A stretch of 35,732 nt of DNA from contig CAYWVC010000010.1 in the NCBI GenBank assembly GCA_964461635.1, forward strand, positions 1-35,732. The letters are read 5' to 3'. Shown here in pieces: positions 1 to 7,367 of this stretch (the first letter of the stretch is position 1; every line of letters starts with the position of its first letter). A program made the position numbers and the translations under genes. This DNA is from RGIG3994 sp964461635 (GTDB lineage: Bacteria; Bacillota; Clostridia; Oscillospirales; CAG-272). The notes beneath the pieces were generated by a model. That model did not search any database and was not told where the DNA came from. It saw only the letters and a program-made list of their open reading frames with translations.

Positions 1-57
1 TGCCCGGTCTGCGCTCATCCGCAGAGCTACTTTGAAATAAAGCCGGAGAATTATTGA
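1..57 (+). CDS. Rubrerythrin, C-terminal end (partial)
   Basis: The first 18 codons read in frame 1 and end with TGA at 55-57. They encode a CPVCAHPQSYFEIK-type tail ending in ENY. This matches the end of the rubredoxin-like domain of rubrerythrins, where the second CxxC pair (C1 and C4 here) completes the Cys4 iron site and is followed by a conserved HPQ..FE..ENY tail. Rubrerythrin is a cytoplasmic non-haem iron peroxidase that protects anaerobes against hydrogen peroxide. The di-iron domain and the first CxxC lie outside the window, so the assignment rests on the tail alone. The gene converges on the minus-strand operon ending at 120, and the two share a terminator hairpin. Confidence 0.8.
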   Translation, partial: CPVCAHPQSYFEIKPENY

Positions 58-67
58 AAAATACAGC

Positions 68-120
68 ATAACCGCGACGGCATTCCGTTCAATCATTGAG
101 CGGAATGCCGTCGCGGTTAT
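68..120. terminator. Bidirectional intrinsic terminator (rubrerythrin / minus-strand operon)
   Basis: A 20-bp perfect inverted repeat (68-87 with 101-120) extends through one G-T wobble and four more pairs to a 3-nt loop at about 93-95. On the minus strand it is followed by a T-rich run (complement of 57-64). On the plus strand a T run follows at 128-133. Its right arm touches the stop codon of the minus-strand gene ending at 120. It sits between convergent genes and probably ends both transcripts. Confidence 0.85.
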
Positions 121-1193
121 TATGGATGTTTTTTCGGCGATCTCTGATGTCGGGCGTACATTGAGAGCTTGATCCGGCAGAGTAGATATACGGCAATGCC
201 TAACAGCGTCAGCGGCGACGACGCAAGCAAAGCGTACGGTATACCGAAATCGGGGAATACTATCCCAACCGTTATCGAAGCCGTCAACGCTACCGCGGCA
301 AGGATAAGGCGGGCAAACGCCGTGCTTCGGTATACGGAGGTGCACCGTTTCTTGGTTGCCGCCGAAAGTATCGCATAGAGCGCGCTCATCAGGATGTATA
401 TCCCGCCGAAGCAGGTTACGGCTATCGAAAGACTATCCCATTGCGGATCGGAAACGAGGCCGTAAACCACCCCTCCGACCGTAGCAAGTATGCCCGCTGC
501 AAGTCTTACGAAATTCAGCTTGCCGCTTAGCTTATGATCCTTGTCGAACGCGGGCTTTGCGGCTTGAAATCTGTCGTAGCTTGCGAGGCTTTTTTCATAT
601 TTCGCGAAGCTCTTGCGATACGCTATTACGGCATCCGTAAGCTGCGGTGTCGTGCGCGTGGCTTCCACACGGTCGAGCGCTCGGGATCTAAGGGCTTTCA
701 GCCGATTTCGCTCGGACAGTCCGCCTTTAGAGTGATTCTTTTTATAGAATTCCTCGATTTCCGCCACGCACGCGGCAATCTCGCGCTCGTGCTCGGGGGA
801 GATGCCTTCATCCTCGCCGTCGGTTTCTTCGTCACAGTCATCTGCTTCGTCCTCTTCGTCCTCCGGCTCATCTTCGTTGCCGTCGTGCCCGAAGTCGGCG
901 TCCGAGCCGTCGTTGTCGCCGTCAAGCTCAAAATCAAGGTCGAACAATGCGATCTCATCGGTTGCTCCCGTGATTTCGGCACGGCAGGAATTGTATGTAT
1001 CCTCGATGGCGTTGAACAGGTCGTTCAATCTTTCAAGATCGGTTGCGCTTTCGCAAAGGGCTACACGGCTCACCGCTCGGGCGATCAGCTTTTGGAGCTC
1101 GGGATAGAGCTCGGCATCCGACAGATCGGCGGCTTCGGATCTGACGCGTCGAAGCTCGTCGCTTATCTCGTGCTTGATGGCATCAAGAGTCAT
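120..1193 (-). CDS. Hypothetical membrane protein with acidic linker and four C-terminal TM segments
   Basis: A 357-aa protein I do not recognise. Residues 1-75 look helical. Residues 84-130 are an extreme Asp/Glu-rich low-complexity stretch. A second charged helical segment (about 135-220) follows, and then four hydrophobic segments (about 229-248, 255-277, 293-314, 318-340) with a basic C-terminal tail. I chose the ATG at 1191-1193 because an AGAGGA ribosome-binding site lies just upstream, inside the 3' end of the preceding gene. A start 30 nt further upstream is open but would overlap that gene. It is the last gene of the gpmI operon and ends in a strong terminator. The N-terminal 225 residues lack a signal peptide and are probably cytoplasmic. 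Function unknown. The acidic stretch could bind cations or a basic partner, but that is conjecture. Confidence 0.8.
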   Translation of the reverse strand: MTLDAIKHEISDELRRVRSEAADLSDAELYPELQKLIARAVSRVALCESATDLERLNDLFNAIEDTYNSCRAEITGATDEIALFDLDFELDGDNDGSDADFGHDGNEDEPEDEEDEADDCDEETDGEDEGISPEHEREIAACVAEIEEFYKKNHSKGGLSERNRLKALRSRALDRVEATRTTPQLTDAVIAYRKSFAKYEKSLASYDRFQAAKPAFDKDHKLSGKLNFVRLAAGILATVGGVVYGLVSDPQWDSLSIAVTCFGGIYILMSALYAILSAATKKRCTSVYRSTAFARLILAAVALTASITVGIVFPDFGIPYALLASSPLTLLGIAVYLLCRIKLSMYARHQRSPKKHP

Positions 1194-1197
1194 AATT

Positions 1198-1953
1198 TTA
1201 TTCCTCTTTGGACGCAAATTCACCTATTATGGGTTCCGTGATGTGCGGACATTTATTCTCTATAATTTGCCCCTCAACCGACGGCACAGCCCAATAGACT
1301 GCGTTGGTGATTATGCGGCGCACGTAAGGGTTGAAGAATGATTTGCAGGTCTCGTGTCCCGGTTGGAACCAAAAGACCTTTCCGGCACCGCGGATGAAGC
1401 AGCACCCGCTGCGGAGGATGTTTCCGTCCTCAAACCAGCTCCCGAACACGAGCGCATCGGGTTGCGGAATGTAGAAGGGCTCGGAATACATCTCCTCCTC
1501 TTCAATAAGGAAATGGTCGGGGATCCCCGCGGCGATGGGGTGCGAGGGCATAAGGTTCCAAACCACCTCACGCTGATTGCGTCCCCACTGAAGATTGCCG
1601 TTCGTTCCGACTATCGTGCGAAAGGGCTTTGAATGATGTGCCGAGTGGAGTCCGATAAAGCCCATCTTGCCGAGGTAGACGCGCTTCTGTATCTTTGCGA
1701 CGAGCCCGTCGCTGACTTCCTTATGCGCGGTATGTCCCCACCAGATAAGTACGTCGGTGTTGTCGAGGACGTCATCGGGCAAGCCCTGATCCTCGTCGTC
1801 AAGCGCGGCAAGCGTGATCTCCATATCGCCGGTCTCGGCAAGAAAATCTCCCACAACGGCGTGTAATCCGTTGGGATAGAGCGCTTTTACGTTTTCCTTG
1901 CTTTTCTCGTGCCTGAATTCATTCCAGACCGTAACCCGTATCTTGTTTTCCAT
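1198..1953 (-). CDS. ThuA-like (trehalose utilisation) domain protein
   Basis: A 251-aa soluble protein matching the ThuA-like family, which has a class I glutamine-amidotransferase-like fold. Supporting motifs are an N-terminal VTVWNEFRHEK strand-loop, VLIWWGHTAH near residue 70, GFIGLHSAHHSKPF near 100-112, and an EEEEMYSEPFYIP segment around 150. ThuA was first linked to trehalose or sucrose use in rhizobia, but its reaction is not established, and clostridial members of this size are often next to sugar-related genes. The ATG at 1951-1953 follows a GGAGGT site at the right distance. It lies 42 nt after the PHP gene and 4 nt before the downstream membrane-protein start, so the genes are probably cotranscribed. 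No trehalose gene is present, so a specific substrate is not supported. Confidence 0.85.
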   Translation of the reverse strand: MENKIRVTVWNEFRHEKSKENVKALYPNGLHAVVGDFLAETGDMEITLAALDDEDQGLPDDVLDNTDVLIWWGHTAHKEVSDGLVAKIQKRVYLGKMGFIGLHSAHHSKPFRTIVGTNGNLQWGRNQREVVWNLMPSHPIAAGIPDHFLIEEEEMYSEPFYIPQPDALVFGSWFEDGNILRSGCCFIRGAGKVFWFQPGHETCKSFFNPYVRRIITNAVYWAVPSVEGQIIENKCPHITEPIIGEFASKEE

Positions 1954-1995
1954 AAAGACCTCCTTGTAAGGTTGTTTCTTCGTGAAATATTAAAT

Positions 1996-2718
1996 TCAGT
2001 TATCGCTGGCTATAGGGTAATAGATAGGCATCTCGCCCGGATGGAGAGGCGTAAAGCGACGGTTTACGAGGATGTCGTAGAGCTCCTCGTTGTCGCGTAT
2101 GGGTTGCTCGGTTACAATGCCTCCGGTCGGCGGAGCTTTAGTGGAATGAAGGTCGCTCCCCGAGAGGGGGATGAGATCGAACCGCTTCGCCCACACGACG
2201 GTAAGGTCGTTGTGCGAATCGTGCGCCGTGCTTCCGTTGTATACCTCGGTCGCGTCGAACAGTCCGGGATCGCGCACCCTCATCATATTGCGGAAGGGGT
2301 GCGCCTGGCAGAACAGCCCGCCGGCTTCGCGCACCCACTGCGAAACTACCGGAACCTTTTCGTCAAGCAACGTCGGGTGATCGAGCAAAAATTCCTCCGT
2401 TACGTGATGGATAAGGTAGTCGTTATTGTCGGTGTTTGACCGGAGCTCAACACCCCAAAGGATGTTGAGCCTGTTTCCGGCCACCGCTCGCAGATGCTCG
2501 ACCCCGCCGAGGAAGAAAGCGATTTTTTCTTCCCAAGCATCCGAGCCCTTATACTTATCGCGGTTATTTTCTCCGAAGGTAAAACGGCTGAGGTGATTCG
2601 TGACCGTAAGCGAGGTATAACCGGTGCGAACGTACAGGTCTACGACGTCCTCGTTGGTTATGGAGGCGCATTTGCTCACCTCGCCCGTGTGACAGTGCAA
2701 CTCCGTTATATAAGGCAT
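1996..2718 (-). CDS. PHP-domain metal-dependent phosphoesterase-like protein
   Basis: A 240-aa protein starting with the PHP signature: H8-x-H10 in ELHCHTGEVSKCA, a TNH motif near residue 40, a GVELR motif near 90 and a terminal GSDLH motif near 190. PHP proteins carry a metal cluster and hydrolyse phosphoesters; single-domain members include histidinol phosphatases, nucleotide phosphatases and many uncharacterised proteins. There is no polymerase or HTH domain. The start codon directly abuts the gpmI stop (2719), and its GAGGTG ribosome-binding site lies within the last gpmI codons, implying translational coupling. The neighbour suggests a phosphorylated metabolite substrate, which is inference only. 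Confidence 0.85.
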   Translation of the reverse strand: MPYITELHCHTGEVSKCASITNEDVVDLYVRTGYTSLTVTNHLSRFTFGENNRDKYKGSDAWEEKIAFFLGGVEHLRAVAGNRLNILWGVELRSNTDNNDYLIHHVTEEFLLDHPTLLDEKVPVVSQWVREAGGLFCQAHPFRNMMRVRDPGLFDATEVYNGSTAHDSHNDLTVVWAKRFDLIPLSGSDLHSTKAPPTGGIVTEQPIRDNEELYDILVNRRFTPLHPGEMPIYYPIASDN

Positions 2719-4371
2719 TTATTTCACCTCTATGATCGAGGGATCCCAGATATCGGGAGCCTTGTAGCCCAGCAGGTTGACGTTGGTCGCCGCAATGTCG
2801 GAGAGCCCGAATTCGCCGACGTCCTCCTTAACCTTGTAGCAGTCGGAGCTGAAGTTATCGTAGATGATGCAGGGCACGGGATTCAGGGTGTGGCTTGTCT
2901 TTGCCTTGAAGCTTCCGTCCTTGTTCGCTTTGGGAGCGTGCGTTTTCTTGTCGGTTTCGTACATCTCGTCTGCGTTTCCGTGATCGGCGGTGATGATGGC
3001 CGCACCGTGGAGCTCGTCAACTACCGCGAGTATACGTGCAAGCTGAAGGTCGAGTGCTTCCATGGAGCAGATCGTAGCCTCAAGATTACCGGTATGACCG
3101 ACCATATCGCCGTTCGGGAAGTTTACGCGCAGATAACGGTATTTGCCCGAACGCATACATTCAATGAGCTTGTCGGTTATATCGGCACACTTCATCCACG
3201 GACGCTGTTCAAACGGGACCACGTCGGACTTGATCTCAATATAAGTTTCCAGAGATTCGTCGAACTTGCCCGAGTAATTTCCGTTCCAGAAATAGGTGAC
3301 GTGCCCGAACTTCTGAGTTTCGGAGATGGCAAGCTCGGTCACGCCGGTGGCGCAGAGGAACTCGGTCATAGTATTGGTGATCTCCGGCGGGGATACGAGG
3401 TAGCGCGAGGGGATGTGAGTATCGCCGTCATATTCAAGCATACCGGCGTATACTACCTTCGGATATCTGACACGGTCGAATTTATCAAAATCGGCTTGAT
3501 CGAAGGCTTTGGATATTTCTATTGCACGGTCGCCGCGGAAGTTGAAGAAGATCACGCTGTCGCCGTCCTCCACCGTGCCGATCGGCTTGCCGTTTTCGGC
3601 GATAACGAAGGGGGGGAGATCCTGATCTATTACGTGATAGCGGTCGCGGTAGGCTTTTACAGCGTCGGCGGCACTGCCGAACTGTTCTCCTTCACCGAGC
3701 ACGTGGGTGTGCCATCCGCGCTCCACCATACTCCAATCCGCCTCGTAGCGATCCATCGTTATCTTCATTCTGCCGCCGCCGGAGGCGATTTTCGCGTCTG
3801 TGCCTTCGGCACGCAGAGCCGCGAGGAATTCTTCAAACGGTTCTATATAGTTGAGTGCCGAGGTCTCGCCCACGTCTCTGCCGTCAAGCAGAGTGTGAAC
3901 GCGTATGCGCTTTACTCCGGCGCGGGCCGCTTCGCTTATCATAGCCTTAAGGTGATCAATATGCGAATGAACGTTGCCGTCGGAGAAGAGCCCGATAAAA
4001 TGCAGAGTTCCGCTGTCTTTTACGTTGGATATGAGTGAATTCCAAGTGTCCGAGGCAAACATTTTTCCGCTTTCTATCGACGAGGAGACGAGCTTTGCGC
4101 CCTGCGCGAATACCTGACCCGAGCCGATGGCGTTATGACCGACCTCGGAATTTCCCATATCGTCGTCGGACGGAAGCCCGACCGCCGTTCCGTGGGCCTT
4201 AAGCTTTACCGTGGGATGTTTTTCAAGCAGCATATCGAGCGTAGGAGTGTACGCGCGCTTGACAGCGTTGCCGGGTCCCTCCGGAGCCAAGCCGACCCCG
4301 TCCATAACTATTGTAAGAACAGGACCTTCGATCCCCTTGAATTCCTTGAGCTTTTCGAGTTTGTTGACCAT
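2719..4371 (-). CDS. gpmI: 2,3-bisphosphoglycerate-independent phosphoglycerate mutase
   Basis: A 550-aa cytoplasmic enzyme that interconverts 3- and 2-phosphoglycerate in glycolysis and gluconeogenesis, using two Mn ions and a phosphoserine intermediate. Visible motifs are the N-terminal metal aspartate D24 (VMDGVG), the nucleophile S75 in DMGNSEVGH, the LLDGRDV and GRMKITMDRY substrate-binding segments near the middle, the MVGHTG motif and the second metal site ITADHGNAD. It is slightly longer than the common 505-515 aa. The ATG at 4369-4371 follows GGAGGATTT; an in-frame ATG 12 nt upstream would overlap this site, so I rejected it. It is the first gene of a four-gene operon driven by a consensus promoter at 4403-4431. 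Confidence 0.97.
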   Translation of the reverse strand: MVNKLEKLKEFKGIEGPVLTIVMDGVGLAPEGPGNAVKRAYTPTLDMLLEKHPTVKLKAHGTAVGLPSDDDMGNSEVGHNAIGSGQVFAQGAKLVSSSIESGKMFASDTWNSLISNVKDSGTLHFIGLFSDGNVHSHIDHLKAMISEAARAGVKRIRVHTLLDGRDVGETSALNYIEPFEEFLAALRAEGTDAKIASGGGRMKITMDRYEADWSMVERGWHTHVLGEGEQFGSAADAVKAYRDRYHVIDQDLPPFVIAENGKPIGTVEDGDSVIFFNFRGDRAIEISKAFDQADFDKFDRVRYPKVVYAGMLEYDGDTHIPSRYLVSPPEITNTMTEFLCATGVTELAISETQKFGHVTYFWNGNYSGKFDESLETYIEIKSDVVPFEQRPWMKCADITDKLIECMRSGKYRYLRVNFPNGDMVGHTGNLEATICSMEALDLQLARILAVVDELHGAAIITADHGNADEMYETDKKTHAPKANKDGSFKAKTSHTLNPVPCIIYDNFSSDCYKVKEDVGEFGLSDIAATNVNLLGYKAPDIWDPSIIEVK

Positions 4372-4402
4372 AAATCCTCCCAAAATAACAATATTTATCT
4401 AT

Positions 4403-4431
4403 AGTATACCCCTTTTCTCTCCGAATTTCAA
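4403..4431 (-). promoter_or_regulatory. Sigma-A promoter for the gpmI operon
   Basis: Reading the minus strand: TTGAAA (4426-4431), a 17-bp spacer, then TATACT (4403-4408), about 30 nt upstream of the gpmI start. It diverges from the mrp promoter, with the two -35 boxes about 50 bp apart. Confidence 0.85.
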
Positions 4432-4481
4432 GAGCTACGCACGATAAAATGTTTGTGCAAGCCGATTTTTTGCCGTTGCCC

Positions 4482-4510
4482 TTGAAAAAATGATAGTAAT
4501 GGTGTATAAT
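4482..4510 (+). promoter_or_regulatory. Sigma-A promoter for the mrp-to-fhs gene run
   Basis: TTGAAA (4482-4487), a 17-bp spacer and a perfect TATAAT (4505-4510), 30 nt upstream of the first gene's start codon. It is the only strong promoter I see ahead of the seven-gene plus-strand run. Confidence 0.9.
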
Positions 4511-4540
4511 GTTCAGTAACACAAAGAATGGAGAATTATT

Positions 4541-5371
4541 ATGTCAGAATGTACTCACGATTGTTCCTCCTGCTCGGAGAACTGTTCATCAAGAAACAAA
4601 GAGAGCCTCATTGAGCCCGCAAACGAGCTCAGCAGTGTTAAGCACGTTATCGGTGTCGTCAGCGGAAAGGGCGGGGTAGGCAAATCCCTCGTGACCTCTA
4701 TGCTCGCGATATTGATGGAGCGCAAGGGGCATCACGCCGCTATCCTTGACGCCGATATTACCGGTCCGTCTATCCCGAAATCCTTTGGCATCGGTGCCGG
4801 GATCGAGGGCGACGAGCACGGAATGTTCCCGGCAAGAAGTCGCCTCGGGATAGATATTATGTCCACCAACCTTCTGCTTGACGACGAGACGGTTCCCGTC
4901 GTGTGGCGCGGTCCGGTCATCGCCGGAACGGTCAAGCAGTTTTGGACCGACGTTATCTGGGACGGCGTTGAATATATGTTCGTTGACTGTCCCCCCGGAA
5001 CGGGTGACGTTCCGCTTACCGTATTCCAATCAATTCCGCTCAGCGGCATAGTTATAGTTACAAGCCCGCAGGAGCTCGTTTCGATGATAGTAAAGAAGGC
5101 GGCGAATATGGCGAATATGATGAATATTCCCGTGCTCGGTGTCGTGGAGAATATGAGCTACGTCAAGTGCCCCGACTGCGGCAGGGAGATCAAGATCTTC
5201 GGCGAGAGCGGCATCAACGAGGTTGCGAAGGATTTCGGCTACGACCTTCTTGCCCGTATGCCGATAGATCCCCGTATCGCGGAGCTTTGTGATGCGGGAA
5301 AGATAGAGGAGTACGATTGCGATTGCCTCAATGCGGCGGCGGAAAGTATTATTCGAAAGACGAATGGCTGA
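4541..5371 (+). CDS. Mrp/NBP35-family P-loop ATPase (iron-sulfur carrier)
   Basis: A 276-aa cytoplasmic ATPase of the Mrp/ApbC/NBP35 group, which binds and transfers Fe-S clusters. It carries the deviant Walker A SGKGGVGKS (residues 41-49), DADITGPS near 70, CPPGTGD near 150 and a C-terminal ENMSYVKCPDCG motif with C210 and C213, the CxxC expected to bridge a cluster between two subunits. The N-terminus adds C4-x3-C8-x2-C11-x3-C15, resembling the extra cysteine cluster of NBP35 types but with different spacing. GGAG precedes the ATG. It is first in a plus-strand operon, overlapping the next gene by 8 nt. Confidence 0.93.
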   Translation: MSECTHDCSSCSENCSSRNKESLIEPANELSSVKHVIGVVSGKGGVGKSLVTSMLAILMERKGHHAAILDADITGPSIPKSFGIGAGIEGDEHGMFPARSRLGIDIMSTNLLLDDETVPVVWRGPVIAGTVKQFWTDVIWDGVEYMFVDCPPGTGDVPLTVFQSIPLSGIVIVTSPQELVSMIVKKAANMANMMNIPVLGVVENMSYVKCPDCGREIKIFGESGINEVAKDFGYDLLARMPIDPRIAELCDAGKIEEYDCDCLNAAAESIIRKTNG

Positions 5372-6056
5372 GTTTAAGGCTTTTTTGAAAAAGCTCGGCT
5401 CCGGGATAGCGGACACTTTGCGGACGTTCCCGCGTAAGGAAAATATCGTTCGGTTGGTCTGCCTTATTGCGGGAGCCGCGATCCTTATGTCGCTTTCGCT
5501 TGTCACCGTCAGTGCCTCGGTCAAGTCGTTCGGCGGCAGATATATTACGGATGCCCCGATCGGTGAGTACGGTTGTATAATCGTTCTCGGAACGAAGGTG
5601 AACGGGGACGGCTCCCTCAGTGAGCGCCTTTCCGATCGGGTCGATGCCGCCGTTTCGCTTTATATGTCCGGGGCGGCTTCGTTGATCCTTATGAGTGGGG
5701 ACGGCGAGGAACCGTCGGAATACGACGAGCCCTCGGCAATGAAGGCGTACGCCGTTGCCGCCGGAGTGCCCGTGGAGGATATCATTACCGATCCGTACGG
5801 GCTTTCCACGTACGACAGCATCTGGCGAGCCAAAAACGTTTATAAGATAGATAGCTTCATTGTCGTCACTCAGGAATATCATCTTTTTCGGGCTATGTAT
5901 ATTGCCGCAAAGCTCGGCTGTAAGGATTGTTGCGGCGTAGCGGCTGATGCGCGGCACTACGACCGTATCGCGTGGTACGAGTTCCGCGATGCCGCGGCAA
6001 GGGTGAAGGATTTTTTCTTCGTCAGGCACGAGCATACGCCCGAATATACGGAGTGA
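5364..6056 (+). CDS. SanA/YdcF-like (DUF218) membrane-anchored protein
   Basis: A 230-aa protein with one N-terminal TM segment (about residues 29-51) and an extracytoplasmic DUF218 domain. Family marks are GCIIVLGTKVNGDGSLSER, ILMSGDG, the AMKAYAVAAGVP segment, STYDSIWRAKNV and VVTQEYHLFRAMYIA. E. coli SanA of this family contributes to the envelope barrier to vancomycin; the biochemical role is unsettled. I chose the ATG at 5364, which overlaps the end of the upstream ATPase in another frame, over an in-frame start at 5331 that would overlap by 41 nt. No strong ribosome-binding site is visible, which fits translational coupling. Confidence 0.88.
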   Translation: MAEFKAFLKKLGSGIADTLRTFPRKENIVRLVCLIAGAAILMSLSLVTVSASVKSFGGRYITDAPIGEYGCIIVLGTKVNGDGSLSERLSDRVDAAVSLYMSGAASLILMSGDGEEPSEYDEPSAMKAYAVAAGVPVEDIITDPYGLSTYDSIWRAKNVYKIDSFIVVTQEYHLFRAMYIAAKLGCKDCCGVAADARHYDRIAWYEFRDAAARVKDFFFVRHEHTPEYTE

Positions 6057-6059
6057 ATT

Positions 6060-7367
6060 TTGAATTACAGAACCTATCAGATAAGTGACGCCGTAAGGCT
6101 GTCACACATACGCACGGATCGGTTTAAGAGCGCACGTCTGTCGGTAACGCTTACCGCTCCGACCGACCGGTCGCTGTCTCCGATCAATTCTATGCTGATA
6201 CCTGCGGCATTTAGGGGGACGGCGAAATATCGGTCGTTCAAGGACTTTTGCATCAGATCGGAGGATCTGTACGCCGCTACCCTGTCGGATATGAGCGGAA
6301 GATCGGGAGACTGTCAGACTGTCGGAGTGCGCGCTCAGCTGCTTAACGATGAATACGTTTCCGTAGCGGACCGAGCGGGGGGGCTCTCATTGCTTGACGG
6401 AACGGTCGAGATGATGTCGGAGATTTTTTTCGCACCGCTATACCGTGAAAAGGACGTTGAGAACGACAAAACCAACCGTATCAACTATATAAGATCAAGG
6501 AAAAATTACGCGTACGCATTCGCCAAGCACCGATTTGCTTCGATTATGTTTGACGGCGATCCGTACGGCATATCCCTTTCGGGGGAGGAAGAGCTTATTC
6601 GCGGTCTGACTCCCGAGCTTTTTCAAAAAAGGCGGCGGGAATTGATCGCGTCCGCTCCGGTCGACGTTTTTTATTGTGGGAGTGCTGAAGTCGGTTCGGT
6701 TATTGAGGTGCTTGAACGGCACCTCGTGCCCGGATTCTCGGGCAAGCACCCTGTTTGCGGCTCCCCTGTTCCGGTCAATATCGTGCGACGTGCAAAGGAT
6801 CCGCGGACAGTGGAGGAAGAGGGGCTCTATAATCAGAGCTATCTTCTCCTGGGCTTCCGTACCGATTCGGTGTTGGATGACGAGACCTACTATGCGACCG
6901 AGCTTATGAACGTCATTTTCGGCGACGGCTCAAGGTCGAAGCTTTTTTTGAACGTGCGCGAGAAGCTGTCGCTGTGCTATTTTTGCGCCTCCTCATACGA
7001 TTGCGTCAAGGGCGTGATCACGGTCGGTTGCGGTATCGACCGCGAGAATTACGGAAATGCCCGTGACGAGATAATGCGCCAGCTTGATGAGATAAGGCGC
7101 GGTAATATTTCCGATGATGAGCTTACGTGTGCCAAGCGGTCGATCGAGGACGACTGCCGCTCGGCGGAGGATCATCCGGAGGATTACGAGCTTTTCGGCA
7201 TTGAGGCGAGAGCTTTCGGCGGCCCGCGAAGCATCGAAGAATACCGTCAAAAAATAATGGAGGTCTCGCGCGACGGTATAGTCGATGCGGCAAGACGACT
7301 TACGCTTGATACCTCGTATTTTTTGGCAGGCACACTGAAGGGCGGTGACCTTGACCTTGACGAGTGA
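6060..7367 (+). CDS. ymfF: M16 peptidase-like protein, ymfF type (likely inactive partner)
   Basis: A 435-aa protein with the two-repeat fold of M16 (insulinase/processing peptidase) proteins, but without an HxxEH zinc motif in its N-terminal half. Recognisable parts are the QSYLLLGFRTDSVLDDE segment near 260 and a VIFGDGSRSKLFLNVREK segment near 285-305, typical of the second M16 domain. In Bacillus the equivalent proteins YmfF and YmfH form a pair, linked to 5-aminopentanol modification of elongation factor P and also resembling subunits of heterodimeric M16 proteases. The start is TTG at 6060, with GGAG at 6050-6053 directly upstream. It follows the previous stop by 3 nt. I infer that it is the non-catalytic partner of the next gene. 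Confidence 0.85.
   Translation: MNYRTYQISDAVRLSHIRTDRFKSARLSVTLTAPTDRSLSPINSMLIPAAFRGTAKYRSFKDFCIRSEDLYAATLSDMSGRSGDCQTVGVRAQLLNDEYVSVADRAGGLSLLDGTVEMMSEIFFAPLYREKDVENDKTNRINYIRSRKNYAYAFAKHRFASIMFDGDPYGISLSGEEELIRGLTPELFQKRRRELIASAPVDVFYCGSAEVGSVIEVLERHLVPGFSGKHPVCGSPVPVNIVRRAKDPRTVEEEGLYNQSYLLLGFRTDSVLDDETYYATELMNVIFGDGSRSKLFLNVREKLSLCYFCASSYDCVKGVITVGCGIDRENYGNARDEIMRQLDEIRRGNISDDELTCAKRSIEDDCRSAEDHPEDYELFGIEARAFGGPRSIEEYRQKIMEVSRDGIVDAARRLTLDTSYFLAGTLKGGDLDLDE

Noticed and set aside
2494..4038. Long plus-strand open frame of 514 codons opposite gpmI
   Set aside because: It is antisense to a clear gpmI with all catalytic motifs, has no family features, and is explained by codon bias leaving the antisense frame open. 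The same holds for 534-1241, 9646-10635, 11311-12297 and 19246-20148.
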